DNA of 33,787 bases from Bacteroidaceae bacterium (GCA_017450985.1 JAFSSN010000106.1:1-33787); one strand, 5' to 3'; numbered from the stretch's first letter, positions 8,775 through 15,563 are shown. Program-made: numbers and translations. Notes: a model not told the origin generated them from the sequence alone.

Positions 8775-9278
8775 AAACCGTTTTTATTGTTATATTTATA
8801 GATGTGTAAATGATTGTTTGTTTTGTCATGTTTTGCGTGAATGTCAGTGCTTTATATACACTTTTCACATTCTACTTACAAATATATGAATTTTAAAATT
8901 AACGTCCAAATCTTAATTGCGGACAGAAATGATGATAGAATACGGCAAAATGCTAATTTTTGCGGCGCAAAAAGATGAATTTTTGAGGGTGTTTTCTCCA
9001 AGACCGAGCCGAGGCATCTCCGGATCATCGTTGGGTCGGCTACGCAAATTTCCGTAGAAAATCCGTAGAAGGGGTTTTGAGTGTCGAAAGTGCATCGTTT
9101 TTGCCTTGGGGAAGACACGAAAGAAGTGTTTTTGATGGCTTTTTTAAGTTTATTTAACACACGGAACTGGCGTTTTGTAAACTCAGAGTTTACAATTGTG
9201 ATGATGCGTTATGGCCTGACCAATTATGACTTTTTGTGTGCTGTAAGATGTGTTTTTAGTCATGATTTGGTGCTTGCG
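8775..9278. repeat. Intergenic region with a dispersed repeat element
   Basis: A 504-bp stretch without a credible gene. It contains a TTTTTGC GGC GCAAAAA hairpin (8957-8973), an AGCCGA/TCGGCT inverted pair (about 9007-9041) and, at 9031-9070, TTGGGTCGGCTACG followed by two direct copies of TCCGTAGAA. A related arrangement recurs at 27003-27110 on the other strand, so this is probably a dispersed intergenic repeat family. Short open frames here (for example 8876-9160 minus) follow the repeat and have no family features. Confidence 0.55.
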
Positions 9279-9632
9279 TCATACGGCCTTTTTAGTCACA
9301 ATGTCGTCGAAGTGTGCCTGTGCCCATTCAATGAGGGCGGTGATGGTAGGCATGAGCGAGAGGCCAGTTTCGGTGAGAGAGTATTCTACTCGTGGCGGTA
9401 CTTCAGGATAAACCTTTCTGTTTATGATATTGCTTTGCTCCAGTCGTTTCAGAGTGGCAGACAGCATCTTCTGTGAGCAGTCGGTCATGAGGTGGCGAAG
9501 CTCGTTGAAACGCAACACACCGTTGTCGCTTGTGTAAAGCATATAGAGGGTAAGCAACGACCATTTGTCACCGAATTTGCTAATAACTTGCCTTATCGGA
9601 CAATATTTATATTCTTCTTTTATGTCTGCCAT
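9279..9632 (-). CDS. HxlR-family winged-helix transcriptional regulator
   Basis: 117 residues, the usual size for the family. The HxlR hallmark YCPIRQVISKFGDKWSLLTL starts at residue 10, followed by the winged helix (RFNELRHLMTDCSQKMLSAT, LKRLEQSNIINRKVYPEVPP, RVEYSLTETG). Cys11 sits where redox-sensing family members such as YodB and QorR have their reactive Cys, and a second Cys is at 52; thiol or electrophile sensing is thus possible but inferred. It is divergent from the cupin gene with facing promoters and a perfect palindrome between them, so it probably regulates itself and the cupin gene. Confidence 0.93.
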   Translation of the reverse strand: MADIKEEYKYCPIRQVISKFGDKWSLLTLYMLYTSDNGVLRFNELRHLMTDCSQKMLSATLKRLEQSNIINRKVYPEVPPRVEYSLTETGLSLMPTITALIEWAQAHFDDIVTKKAV

Positions 9633-9649
9633 AATTGTCTAATTTTGTG

Positions 9650-9681
9650 CAAAGGTATATTTTATTCACTTAGTGTCCAAA
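9650..9681 (-). promoter_or_regulatory. Promoter of the hxlR-type gene
   Basis: Minus strand: TTTG at 9681-9678, a 20-bp spacer, TACCTTTG at 9657-9650. Exact match in both elements and spacing. The transcript would begin about 10 nt before ATG 9632, an almost leaderless arrangement. Confidence 0.8.
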
Positions 9682-9686
9682 CGTGA

Positions 9687-9698
9687 TATGTTAACATA
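9687..9698. promoter_or_regulatory. Candidate HxlR operator palindrome
   Basis: TATGTTAACATA is a perfect 12-bp palindrome directly upstream of the hxlR -33 element and between the divergent promoters. A second inverted pair, ACTTTTT (9743-9749) and AAAAAGT (9765-9771), lies just upstream of the cupin -33 box. Both suit a dimeric repressor; the assignment is inference from position. Confidence 0.45.
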
Positions 9699-9777
9699 AG
9701 TTAAAGTCTTTTTTCGCTAAGTACCATGTTGCCGTAATTCCTACTTTTTGGAAACTGTCTTACGAAAAAGTGCCTTC

Positions 9778-9808
9778 TTGTACGGATGAAAAATAGGCTT
9801 TACCTTTG
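9778..9808 (+). promoter_or_regulatory. Promoter of the cupin gene
   Basis: TTG at 9778-9780, a 20-bp spacer, then TACCTTTG at 9801-9808. Transcription would start near 9815, about 35 nt before ATG 9850. Confidence 0.8.
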
Positions 9809-9849
9809 CAGCGTCAAAACGAAATATTAACGTATTAAACAATATTATT

Positions 9850-10302
9850 ATGAGAAAGATTGAGACAATAGCATGTGGTAAGAATTACAATGCAGTAACA
9901 GTTGGTAAGATTGATGAAATTATCGAGCATGAATTGCCTATGGGTGACATCGTTATTCCTGGCAAGGTGTTTGTGGGACAGGCTCTTGGTGCAACAGGTA
10001 GTGAGTTGTCGTTCCAGACTCTCGTACCGGGGCAGGACAGCGGTTTCCTACACACTCACAAGACTCACGAGGAGTTGTACATAATTTTGAAGGGTGAGGG
10101 ACAGTACCAGGTTGACGGCGAGATATTCCCTGTAAGTGAAGGAACTGTGATTCGTGTTTCGCCAGACGGCAAACGTGCGTTGAAGAACAGTGGTAAGGAT
10201 AACCTCACCATGTTGTGCATTCAGTATAAGGCAAATGCTTTTACTGCTCAGGACAGTCCTATGGTTGACGGCGTGATTTTAGCTGATAAACTTGTCTTCT
10301 GA
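9850..10302 (+). CDS. Cupin-domain protein
   Basis: A 150-residue single-domain beta-barrel protein. Cupin motif 1 is visible as GFLHTHKTHEELYIILKGEG, with H68, H70 and E74 as likely metal ligands. Motif 2 (SPDGKRALKNSG) has Arg109 where many cupins have the fourth ligand His, so metal binding may be altered or absent. The substrate is unknown. It is divergent from the HxlR regulator and ends in its own terminator, making a self-contained two-gene stress or redox module. Confidence 0.88.
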   Translation: MRKIETIACGKNYNAVTVGKIDEIIEHELPMGDIVIPGKVFVGQALGATGSELSFQTLVPGQDSGFLHTHKTHEELYIILKGEGQYQVDGEIFPVSEGTVIRVSPDGKRALKNSGKDNLTMLCIQYKANAFTAQDSPMVDGVILADKLVF

Positions 10303-10340
10303 TTATGTGACTGATTGGTTTTACATAACGGCATGAACAT

Positions 10341-10370
10341 AGGGACGCCCGATGAGGGCGTCTCTTTGTT
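10341..10370 (+). terminator. Terminator of the cupin gene
   Basis: AGGGACGCCC (10341-10350), loop GATGA, GGGCGTCTCT (10356-10365; one G-U pair), followed by a T-rich tail. A standard intrinsic terminator about 40 bp after the stop. Confidence 0.85.
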
Positions 10371-10505
10371 TTTCTTTTGACGAGTGTGTTAGAATGGGGA
10401 ATTGTGTTTTGTTTCGTTATTTGTTGGACTTTATGTTTATAACATCTCTCTTTATACTGTATGTGTAAAATATTTGTGCGTAAATGCTATAATCTGAAAT
10501 AATTG

Positions 10506-10536
10506 TTTGTGTAATAAAAGAAAATTGCTACTTTTG
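10506..10536 (+). promoter_or_regulatory. Promoter of the structured RNA and HNH/DUF4407 block
   Basis: TTTG at 10506-10509, a 19-bp spacer, TACTTTTG at 10529-10536: an exact Bacteroidetes -33/-7 promoter. The expected start is about 10543, roughly 300 nt upstream of the HNH gene. No other good promoter is seen before 10839. Confidence 0.75.
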
Positions 10537-10542
10537 CAATTG

Positions 10543-10752
10543 AGTTACTGATTTTTGGAGAAAATAGGTGACCCCTTTTTGGAAATAATATAACAGCATT
10601 AGCAGTTATTCGGCGTGTCTGAAATGTAGGAAGTTTCTTTATGCCTAAATATGAATAAGTGAATAATGTCTGCGCTATAAGGCGTGGACTCCACTTATCT
10701 TTTAGGCAGGTATCCTACAACCTCAGACACGGATAAGCGTCTACGCTTTTTT
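10543..10752 (+). ncRNA. Candidate structured RNA or leader RNA
   Basis: The first long hairpin spans 10614-10731 and has five nested helices: CGTGTCTGA/TCAGACACG (10614-10622 with 10723-10731), TGTAGGA/TCCTACA (10625-10631 with 10713-10719), TGCCTAAA/TTTAGGCA (10642-10649 with 10701-10708), ATAAGTG/CACTTAT (10655-10661 with 10692-10698) and GTCTGCGC/GCGTGGAC with two G-U pairs (10668-10675 with 10682-10689). An asymmetric bubble (10632-10641 against 10709-10712) interrupts it. A small AAGCG/CGCTT hairpin with six Ts (10735-10752) could terminate an RNA of about 210 nt. One long hairpin with a central bubble is also the plan of 6S and 6S-Flavo RNA; I cannot decide between a free RNA and an attenuating leader. 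Confidence 0.5.
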
Positions 10753-10806
10753 CGTGTCTGTGGGATTGTTAGATACCTGATTTACACCGATAAGTGCGAG
10801 TGCCTT
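10679..10806 (+). repeat. Second long imperfect palindrome overlapping the first hairpin
   Basis: The 3' half of the first hairpin can instead pair downstream: AAGGC/GCCTT (10679-10683 with 10802-10806), ACTC/GAGT (10688-10691 with 10798-10801), CACTTATC/GATAAGTG (10692-10699 with 10789-10796), AGGTATC/GATACCT (10708-10714 with 10772-10778) and CAGACACG/CGTGTCTG (10724-10731 with 10753-10760), with the AAGCG/CGCTT hairpin at the tip. The two folds cannot coexist. The pairing register is continuous and collinear, so this is not chance overlap of one short motif. Confidence 0.65.
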
Positions 10807-10838
10807 AAATTTAAGTATCAAGTATAAATGTTGTTTTT

Positions 10839-11126
10839 ATGAAAGACGATAATATTATACATGGAACTTATGGCGCATTGTTATTAGATTTCCGTTGGAA
10901 AGCTAAACGTGCACATATTTTGAAAAGGGATGGCTGTAAGTGCGTGGTATGTGGTGGTACGAAAGGATTGAATGTACACCACAAGCAGTACCATGTAGAT
11001 AGTCAAGGTCGTAAGTTCGTCCCGTGGAATTATGATGATAAGTATCTTGTGACATTATGTGAGAAATGTCACAGGAAGGGACATTATCGTTATAAGGTTC
11101 CTGTTTTTGTGATTAAAAACAAATAA
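10839..11126 (+). CDS. Small HNH endonuclease-like protein
   Basis: 95 residues that are almost only an HNH fold: CKCVVCGG with C35 and C38, the catalytic-site LNVHHKQYH (H47, H48, H52), N64 in VPWNYDD, and LVTLCEKCHRKGH with C74, C77, H78 and H82. The two CxxC pairs should bind a structural zinc ion. There is no separate DNA-recognition domain, so targeting may come from a partner protein or RNA. It lies directly behind the structured leader and 11 bp ahead of the next gene, so the three genes form one transcription unit. A generic HNH nuclease with an unrelated role remains possible. Confidence 0.85.
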   Translation: MKDDNIIHGTYGALLLDFRWKAKRAHILKRDGCKCVVCGGTKGLNVHHKQYHVDSQGRKFVPWNYDDKYLVTLCEKCHRKGHYRYKVPVFVIKNK

Positions 11127-11137
11127 AAAAAGAAAAT

Positions 11138-11746
11138 ATGTTTAGCAGTTTTTGGAAAAAAAGTGGGGATGATGCATCCTCAAATTCTATGACGAATACA
11201 GATTCTTCAAATGAGTCTTTTCGTTCTGTAAATTATGGTGAAGGTGATAACGACTCAAATAGTAATATTCGTGAGTCGGATTTTATTGACAACACAGACC
11301 CTAACACTGGTTCTGGTGACAGCCTCGTTACTATTCATTATGGCACGGAAATGCCTATAGATTCTTTGTATATTTATATAACAAAGGATAGGGAAGAAGA
11401 AGGAAGGCAGGATGCTCTCAGAAATCCGGACATAAACTGTATGTTGCAAAAGGTGGAAATGTTGAAACATACGTTGAAACTTAGGTTTGAACAAGTTCGT
11501 TTGAGGTATGAAATGGATATACGAAAGCAATCGGCTCAAATGGATAATTTGCAGAAATTGGGTTTGGGAGGAAGTCAATTGCAGATTGAAGCCTTTATCG
11601 AGACTTGTAGGGAACATCTCATAAAGATAGATGAAATGGAAAGAAAGCTTGATAATGGTGATATTTCTATGACTATCATGATGGAGTCTTATAAGAGAGG
11701 CTTTAATATGGGAATAACGGAAAGTGTTAATGAAATGACTAAGTAA
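11138..11746 (+). CDS. Coiled-coil protein of unknown function, partner of DUF4407
   Basis: 202 residues. Residues 2-62 are a disordered Ser/Asn/Asp-rich tail. Residues 63-100 form a compact segment (VTIHYGTEMPIDSLYIYITK, then EEEGRQDALRNPD). Residues 103-185 are helical and heptad-like (VEMLKHTLKLRFEQVRLRYE), and the C-terminus is YKRGFNMGITESVNEM. No signal peptide or membrane segment. I recognise no named domain. The gene is only 7 bp from the DUF4407 gene, and both proteins have long coiled coils, so a physical complex is likely. An adaptor linking the membrane protein to the nuclease is a reasonable but untested model. Confidence 0.82.
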   Translation: MFSSFWKKSGDDASSNSMTNTDSSNESFRSVNYGEGDNDSNSNIRESDFIDNTDPNTGSGDSLVTIHYGTEMPIDSLYIYITKDREEEGRQDALRNPDINCMLQKVEMLKHTLKLRFEQVRLRYEMDIRKQSAQMDNLQKLGLGGSQLQIEAFIETCREHLIKIDEMERKLDNGDISMTIMMESYKRGFNMGITESVNEMTK

Positions 11747-11753
11747 TTGGCGT

Positions 11754-12767
11754 ATGGCTTGGAGCGAAAACTGGTATGATAAGTTGTCATGCAAAATTAT
11801 AGGTTGGAATTATGATGTGCTGAGGCAATGTGGTGAAGCATCTTATAGAACAAAGAATAAGTATATCTCCGCACTTACTATTGTTTCTATAATATGGAGT
11901 GTTATTGGCTACAATTTTGCTTCAAAATATCTTGATATAAAGTCAACTTTTGCTTGTTTGCTGGTTTCTTTGGTCTTTGTTATGATTGTGGTTTCTATTG
12001 AACGAATTATCATAATGAAGCAAGGTAACAGTAAGGTTATGTTTGCGTTTCGTTTTCTTATAGCTATATGTATGGCAATTTTGGGGTCTTTTATATTTGA
12101 CCAAATTCTTTTTGCTACAGACCTTGAAGCACAAATTCAACGTGACAGGGAGACTGAGATAAAGAAAACTGTAGCTTTGAGAATGGAGGAATGTGATAAG
12201 GATATTGCCAAGCTAACTGTGAATAGGGATTCATTGTCAAAAGCGAATGCCATTCTTTATGGTAAATTGAAAGATAATCCTACGCTTGAAACGACGAGTG
12301 TTTCGACGCGACAGATAGTTGCTGGCAAAGATTCTTTGGGTAATCCTATTATGAGAACAGTTAGTGATGTGTCAAGGAATCATGTGGCAAATCCTTTGAA
12401 TAAGCAGGTCGAGGATAACAACAAAGCTATACAGAATATAGAAAATAGAATTAGTGAGTTGCAAGCTCGTAAGATTGATACAGAAGAGGCTGTAGTAAAA
12501 GAAATAAAGAATCGTAAGATTGGATTTATGGAGGATTTGGCTGCGTCTATGGTTGTTATTTTTCAAAATGCACTTACAACTATTGTATATATATTGTTGT
12601 TCATTTTTATGTGGGCATTAGAAATGTTTGTTGTATCTATTAGTTTCGCGGAAAAGAAATGCGAGTATGATATTGTGGTTGAACATCAGTTGCAGGTGAA
12701 AAATATGGAAATAGAGGCTTCGTCAAAACGCCTTCGTGAGAAATATTTGACGAAAAACATAGATTGA
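11754..12767 (+). CDS. DUF4407-family membrane coiled-coil protein
   Basis: 337 residues with four predicted membrane segments: about 37-56, 63-82, 96-117 and 273-297. Between the third and fourth lies a long charged coiled coil (about 122-262, for example AQIQRDRETEIKKTVALRME), and a short helical tail follows (300-335). This order, three TM segments, extended coiled coil, final TM, is the DUF4407 plan; the function of the family is not established to my knowledge. The shape is reminiscent of membrane signal transducers in which a coiled-coil stalk senses or relays a signal. The gene is AT-rich relative to the flanking housekeeping genes and ends in a very strong terminator. Confidence 0.88.
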   Translation: MAWSENWYDKLSCKIIGWNYDVLRQCGEASYRTKNKYISALTIVSIIWSVIGYNFASKYLDIKSTFACLLVSLVFVMIVVSIERIIIMKQGNSKVMFAFRFLIAICMAILGSFIFDQILFATDLEAQIQRDRETEIKKTVALRMEECDKDIAKLTVNRDSLSKANAILYGKLKDNPTLETTSVSTRQIVAGKDSLGNPIMRTVSDVSRNHVANPLNKQVEDNNKAIQNIENRISELQARKIDTEEAVVKEIKNRKIGFMEDLAASMVVIFQNALTTIVYILLFIFMWALEMFVVSISFAEKKCEYDIVVEHQLQVKNMEIEASSKRLREKYLTKNID

Positions 12768-12780
12768 TTTCTTGTATAAT

Positions 12781-12819
12781 AAAACAGGCGGAGTGCTTTT
12801 GTGCATGTCCGCCTGTTTT
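12781..12819 (+). terminator. Terminator of the HNH/DUF4407 block
   Basis: A perfect 12-bp inverted repeat AAAACAGGCGGA (12781-12792) and TCCGCCTGTTTT (12808-12819), starting 14 bp after the DUF4407 stop. A strong intrinsic terminator that closes the unit. Confidence 0.9.
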
Positions 12820-12887
12820 GTGCTTTGATGGAAACGTTTTGTATATCATTCGTTTATGCGCTGCATGGTATTTTGTGTAAGTGCGGG

Positions 12888-12976
12888 AAGTGTGAAAAAT
12901 GAGGGCTGAAATATATAGGAAAGTGTGAAAAAATGAGGTGGAAATATAGGGGAAAGTGTGAAAAATTAGTGTAATC
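12888..12976. repeat. 33-bp tandem repeat, about 2.6 copies
   Basis: Two full units (12888-12920 and 12921-12953) and a partial third (12954-12976). Each unit starts AAGTGTGAAAAA and contains GAAATATA and a GG-rich end; the copies differ at a few positions. It lies immediately downstream of the accessory block and runs into the gene remnant that follows. Confidence 0.7.
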
Positions 12977-13128
12977 TGCTGAAGGAGGATAAGTACCCGG
13001 ATGTGAAATATGGCATTAAACTGGGATATAGGAATATAGGCTTTAATGGTAAGTTCTATACATTCCCGTACTTTTTGACTTTCCTATTGAAGAGGTTCGT
13101 TGCAGAGAGAAAAAGAGACGATGCGTGA
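12970..13128 (+). pseudogene. C-terminal remnant of a protein gene
   Basis: An open frame of 52 codons to TGA 13126-13128 with no start codon; a TAG lies just upstream at 12967 where the tandem repeat ends. The peptide is protein-like: PDVKYGIKLGYRNIGFNGKF then YTFPYFLTFLLKRF and a charged tail. The text looks like the tail of a longer protein, possibly an ATP-binding protein of the AAA/DUF4143 sort common in Bacteroidales, but that match is from memory and weak. It suggests an earlier gene at this site was cut by recombination. Confidence 0.5.
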
Positions 13129-13195
13129 TAGGTGAGGTGGAAGTAACTGGTCGGCTGGTACTTGTCGGCTTATGTGAGAGGAAGGGAGCGGATGA

Positions 13196-13246
13196 TATAA
13201 AAGGAAATCCGTCAGTTGGGTTGAACTGACGGATTTCCTTTTTATA
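13196..13246. terminator. Bidirectional terminator downstream of ctpA
   Basis: A near-perfect stem with arms at 13196-13217 and 13224-13246 (GGAAATCCGTCAGTT paired with AACTGACGGATTTCC, 6-nt loop), flanked by A and T runs on both sides. It ends the minus-strand CtpA transcript and insulates it from the accessory region. Confidence 0.9.
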
Positions 13247-13325
13247 ATGCTTGTAATTGTTTTCTTGTATCTACGCCCGAAGGCGTGACTTTGTTTCGTC
13301 GTGACTAAGGCTTGCGTGCCAGTGG

Positions 13326-15053
13326 TCAGGCGAGGGTGGTGTATTTATGTGTGCTGCCTGCACAGTTGAGGAACTCGGAGTGGGTGGAGAGTCCCTGTGC
13401 CACCTTGCGCTGTTTCTTGCTCTTGCTTTCTGGAGCTACGGGCTTGTACTTCTTTGCCTTGAAGATTTCAATGGCTTTAAGTACGGTAGCATCGTCGCGG
13501 TTGAGGTATTTCATGTACTCGTTCATGTCGAGAATATAGTAGATGATTCCGCTGTACACGGCGCGTTCGAGAGCATGCTGAGATTTAAGAATCATATTGT
13601 TGCGACGCTTTATGCCTTTGTCGTCGCAGTACTTGATGAACTTGTCCATGGTGCTCTGCTTGTGAAGGAAGCGCACGATGTCGTCGGCCTGATTCATGTT
13701 GCTGAGAGCCTTGCGGTTGTTGTCCACGAACTCGAAGCAGAATTGTGCAATGAGTCCCTTGTTATATACCTCGTTGTAGTATGAGGTATATTGTGTGGTG
13801 TCTTCGGCAACAAAGTAGTCTGGCATGATGCCTCCACCGCCGTACACTACGCGACCGATGCGGGTGTGGTATTCCTCGCCGGTCTGGTGTATTGAGTCGG
13901 CGTTGAAGAACTCGCCGTGCTCATAGCGTGTGAGCAGGTCCATCTCGTACTCCTCACGGCTGTGTCCCTTGACGTATGGCTTCTGGATGCATCTGCCAGA
14001 AGGAGTGTAATAGCGTGCTATGGTGAGACGGAGAATTGAGCCGTCGGAGAAGTCGATAGGCTGCTGTACGAGTCCCTTGCCGAATGTGCGTCGGCCTACG
14101 ATTACGCCGCGGTCGTTGTCCTGTATTGCACCTGAGAAAATCTCTGATGCGCTGGCAGAGAACTCGTCGGTAAGTATGATGAGCGGCACGTCTTGATATG
14201 AGCCTCGACCGTCGCTGTAGTATTCCTCTTTCTTCACCTTGCGTCCCTGAGTATATACAATCAGGCTCTTCTCTGGCAGGAATTCGTTAATCATCTGTAT
14301 GGCGCTTGCGAGATAGCCTCCGCCGTTGCCGCGAAGGTCGATGACAAGTCCGTTGAAGTCTTCTTCTTGGAGTTCGGCAAGTGAGGTGAGAAGTTCGGCG
14401 TATGTTGTTTCGCCGAAGCTCTTGATTTTTATGTAGCCAAGCTGCTTTGTGAGCATGTATGTTGCGTCGATGCTCTTGACAGGGATGTCGCCACGTACGA
14501 CTGTGAAGTATTGCACTTTCTTGCTGTCGTTACGAAGTACGCCGATTTTGACCTTTGTGCCGCCTTCGCCCTTCAGTCGGTGCATGGTCTCTTCGTTGGT
14601 GACAATCTTTCCTACGAATGGCTCACCGTCGATGGACACGATTTTATCGCCTGCAAGCAGTCCCACTTTCTCGGAAGGACCTCCCTTGATGATGTTGGTA
14701 ATGCGCACAGTGTCGGTGCGTATAGTGAACTGTACGCCGATGCCGCTGAAACTGCCCTTCAGGTCATCGTTGGCAGTCTGTGCGTCCTTGGCGGAAATGT
14801 ATGTGGAGTGGGGATCCAACTCCTCAAGAATCTTTGGCATGGCTTGCTCCACGATGTTGGCAATATCGACGGTATCGACGTATTGGTCATCGATGATGTG
14901 CAGCAAGTCGCTGAGTTTGTTGCTTGACGTGTTGATTATGTTAAGTCTGTTGCCTGTGAATCTGTTGGCAAAGAATGTTCCGATAATAATACCTGCAACA
15001 ACTCCTATGGCTGCAATGATAGGTATGTATCTCGAAGAGCGATTGATGTTCAT
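13326..15053 (-). CDS. ctpA: C-terminal processing peptidase, S41 family
   Basis: A 575-residue periplasmic protease with an N-terminal membrane anchor (about 9-31, PIIAAIGVVAGIIIGTFFAN), a PDZ domain (about 98-185, FSGIGVQFTIRTDTVRITNI) and the S41 catalytic domain (about 200-370). The active-site serine is S301 in FSASASEI and the general base is K326 in RTFGKG, 25 residues apart as in E. coli Prc. A C-terminal helical extension of about 190 residues follows. It trims C-termini of periplasmic or outer-membrane substrates. It is the last gene of a run Dcp-DUF4847-dCMP deaminase-CtpA. Confidence 0.95.
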   Translation of the reverse strand: MNINRSSRYIPIIAAIGVVAGIIIGTFFANRFTGNRLNIINTSSNKLSDLLHIIDDQYVDTVDIANIVEQAMPKILEELDPHSTYISAKDAQTANDDLKGSFSGIGVQFTIRTDTVRITNIIKGGPSEKVGLLAGDKIVSIDGEPFVGKIVTNEETMHRLKGEGGTKVKIGVLRNDSKKVQYFTVVRGDIPVKSIDATYMLTKQLGYIKIKSFGETTYAELLTSLAELQEEDFNGLVIDLRGNGGGYLASAIQMINEFLPEKSLIVYTQGRKVKKEEYYSDGRGSYQDVPLIILTDEFSASASEIFSGAIQDNDRGVIVGRRTFGKGLVQQPIDFSDGSILRLTIARYYTPSGRCIQKPYVKGHSREEYEMDLLTRYEHGEFFNADSIHQTGEEYHTRIGRVVYGGGGIMPDYFVAEDTTQYTSYYNEVYNKGLIAQFCFEFVDNNRKALSNMNQADDIVRFLHKQSTMDKFIKYCDDKGIKRRNNMILKSQHALERAVYSGIIYYILDMNEYMKYLNRDDATVLKAIEIFKAKKYKPVAPESKSKKQRKVAQGLSTHSEFLNCAGSTHKYTTLA

Positions 15054-15076
15054 TTATAAGGTGTCTTTTGCTTTGT

Positions 15077-15529
15077 TTACAATTTGTTTTCAGTCTCTTT
15101 TGCCTCGTCGTTCAGGAAGATGATCTCTATGCCGGCGCGGCGCATGAGGTCGATGCCGTCCTCAAGTCTGTATTTCTCGGAGTACACGACTCGCTTGATG
15201 CCTGCCTGAATGATAAGCTTGGCGCACTCGATGCATGGAGATGCTGTGACGTAGAGCGTTGCTCCGTCGCTGGAGTTGCTGGAACGCGCAATCTTCGTTA
15301 TGGCGTTTGCCTCGGCATGAAGCACGTATGGCTTGGTGACGTTGTTGTCGTCCTCGCACACGTTTTCAAAACCTGACGGAGTACCGTTGTAACCGTCGGA
15401 AATAATCATTTTGTCCTTGACTATGAGTGCACCGACTTTGCGCCGTTGGCAGTATGAGTTTTCTGACCAGATGCGTGCCATGCGCAGGTAGCGTAGGTCG
15501 AGGTTATGCTGTTTGTCGTTTTCGTTCAT
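15077..15529 (-). CDS. Deoxycytidylate (dCMP) deaminase
   Basis: A zinc-dependent cytoplasmic enzyme converting dCMP to dUMP for thymidylate synthesis. The zinc site is visible as HAE in VLHAEANAI and PCIEC in SPCIECAKLI; the dCMP deaminase-type GYNGTPSGFENVCED precedes them. Start ATG 15529 (MNENDKQHNL) gives 150 residues, the usual length; an upstream in-frame ATG at 15556 would add nine residues (MVSQTRKKT) and cannot be excluded. It lies 23 bp ahead of ctpA and probably shares its transcript. Confidence 0.93.
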   Translation of the reverse strand: MNENDKQHNLDLRYLRMARIWSENSYCQRRKVGALIVKDKMIISDGYNGTPSGFENVCEDDNNVTKPYVLHAEANAITKIARSSNSSDGATLYVTASPCIECAKLIIQAGIKRVVYSEKYRLEDGIDLMRRAGIEIIFLNDEAKETENKL

Positions 15530-15563
15530 TGTCTTTTTTCTTGTTTGTGAAACCATAGAGGGG

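Noticed and set aside
8876..9160. 94-residue minus-strand open frame
   Set aside because: It lies in the dispersed repeat element, has no domain features, and overlaps other short frames equally well.
10543..10838. Retron-like msr/msd RNA in front of the HNH gene
   Set aside because: No reverse transcriptase gene follows; the three proteins downstream are an HNH nuclease, a coiled-coil protein and DUF4407.
12888..12976. CRISPR array
   Set aside because: The 33-bp units are directly tandem with no unique spacers, only 2.6 copies, and no cas genes are present.
8775..13246. Integrated phage or transposon covering the accessory region
   Set aside because: No integrase, transposase, tRNA target or matching terminal repeats can be seen.
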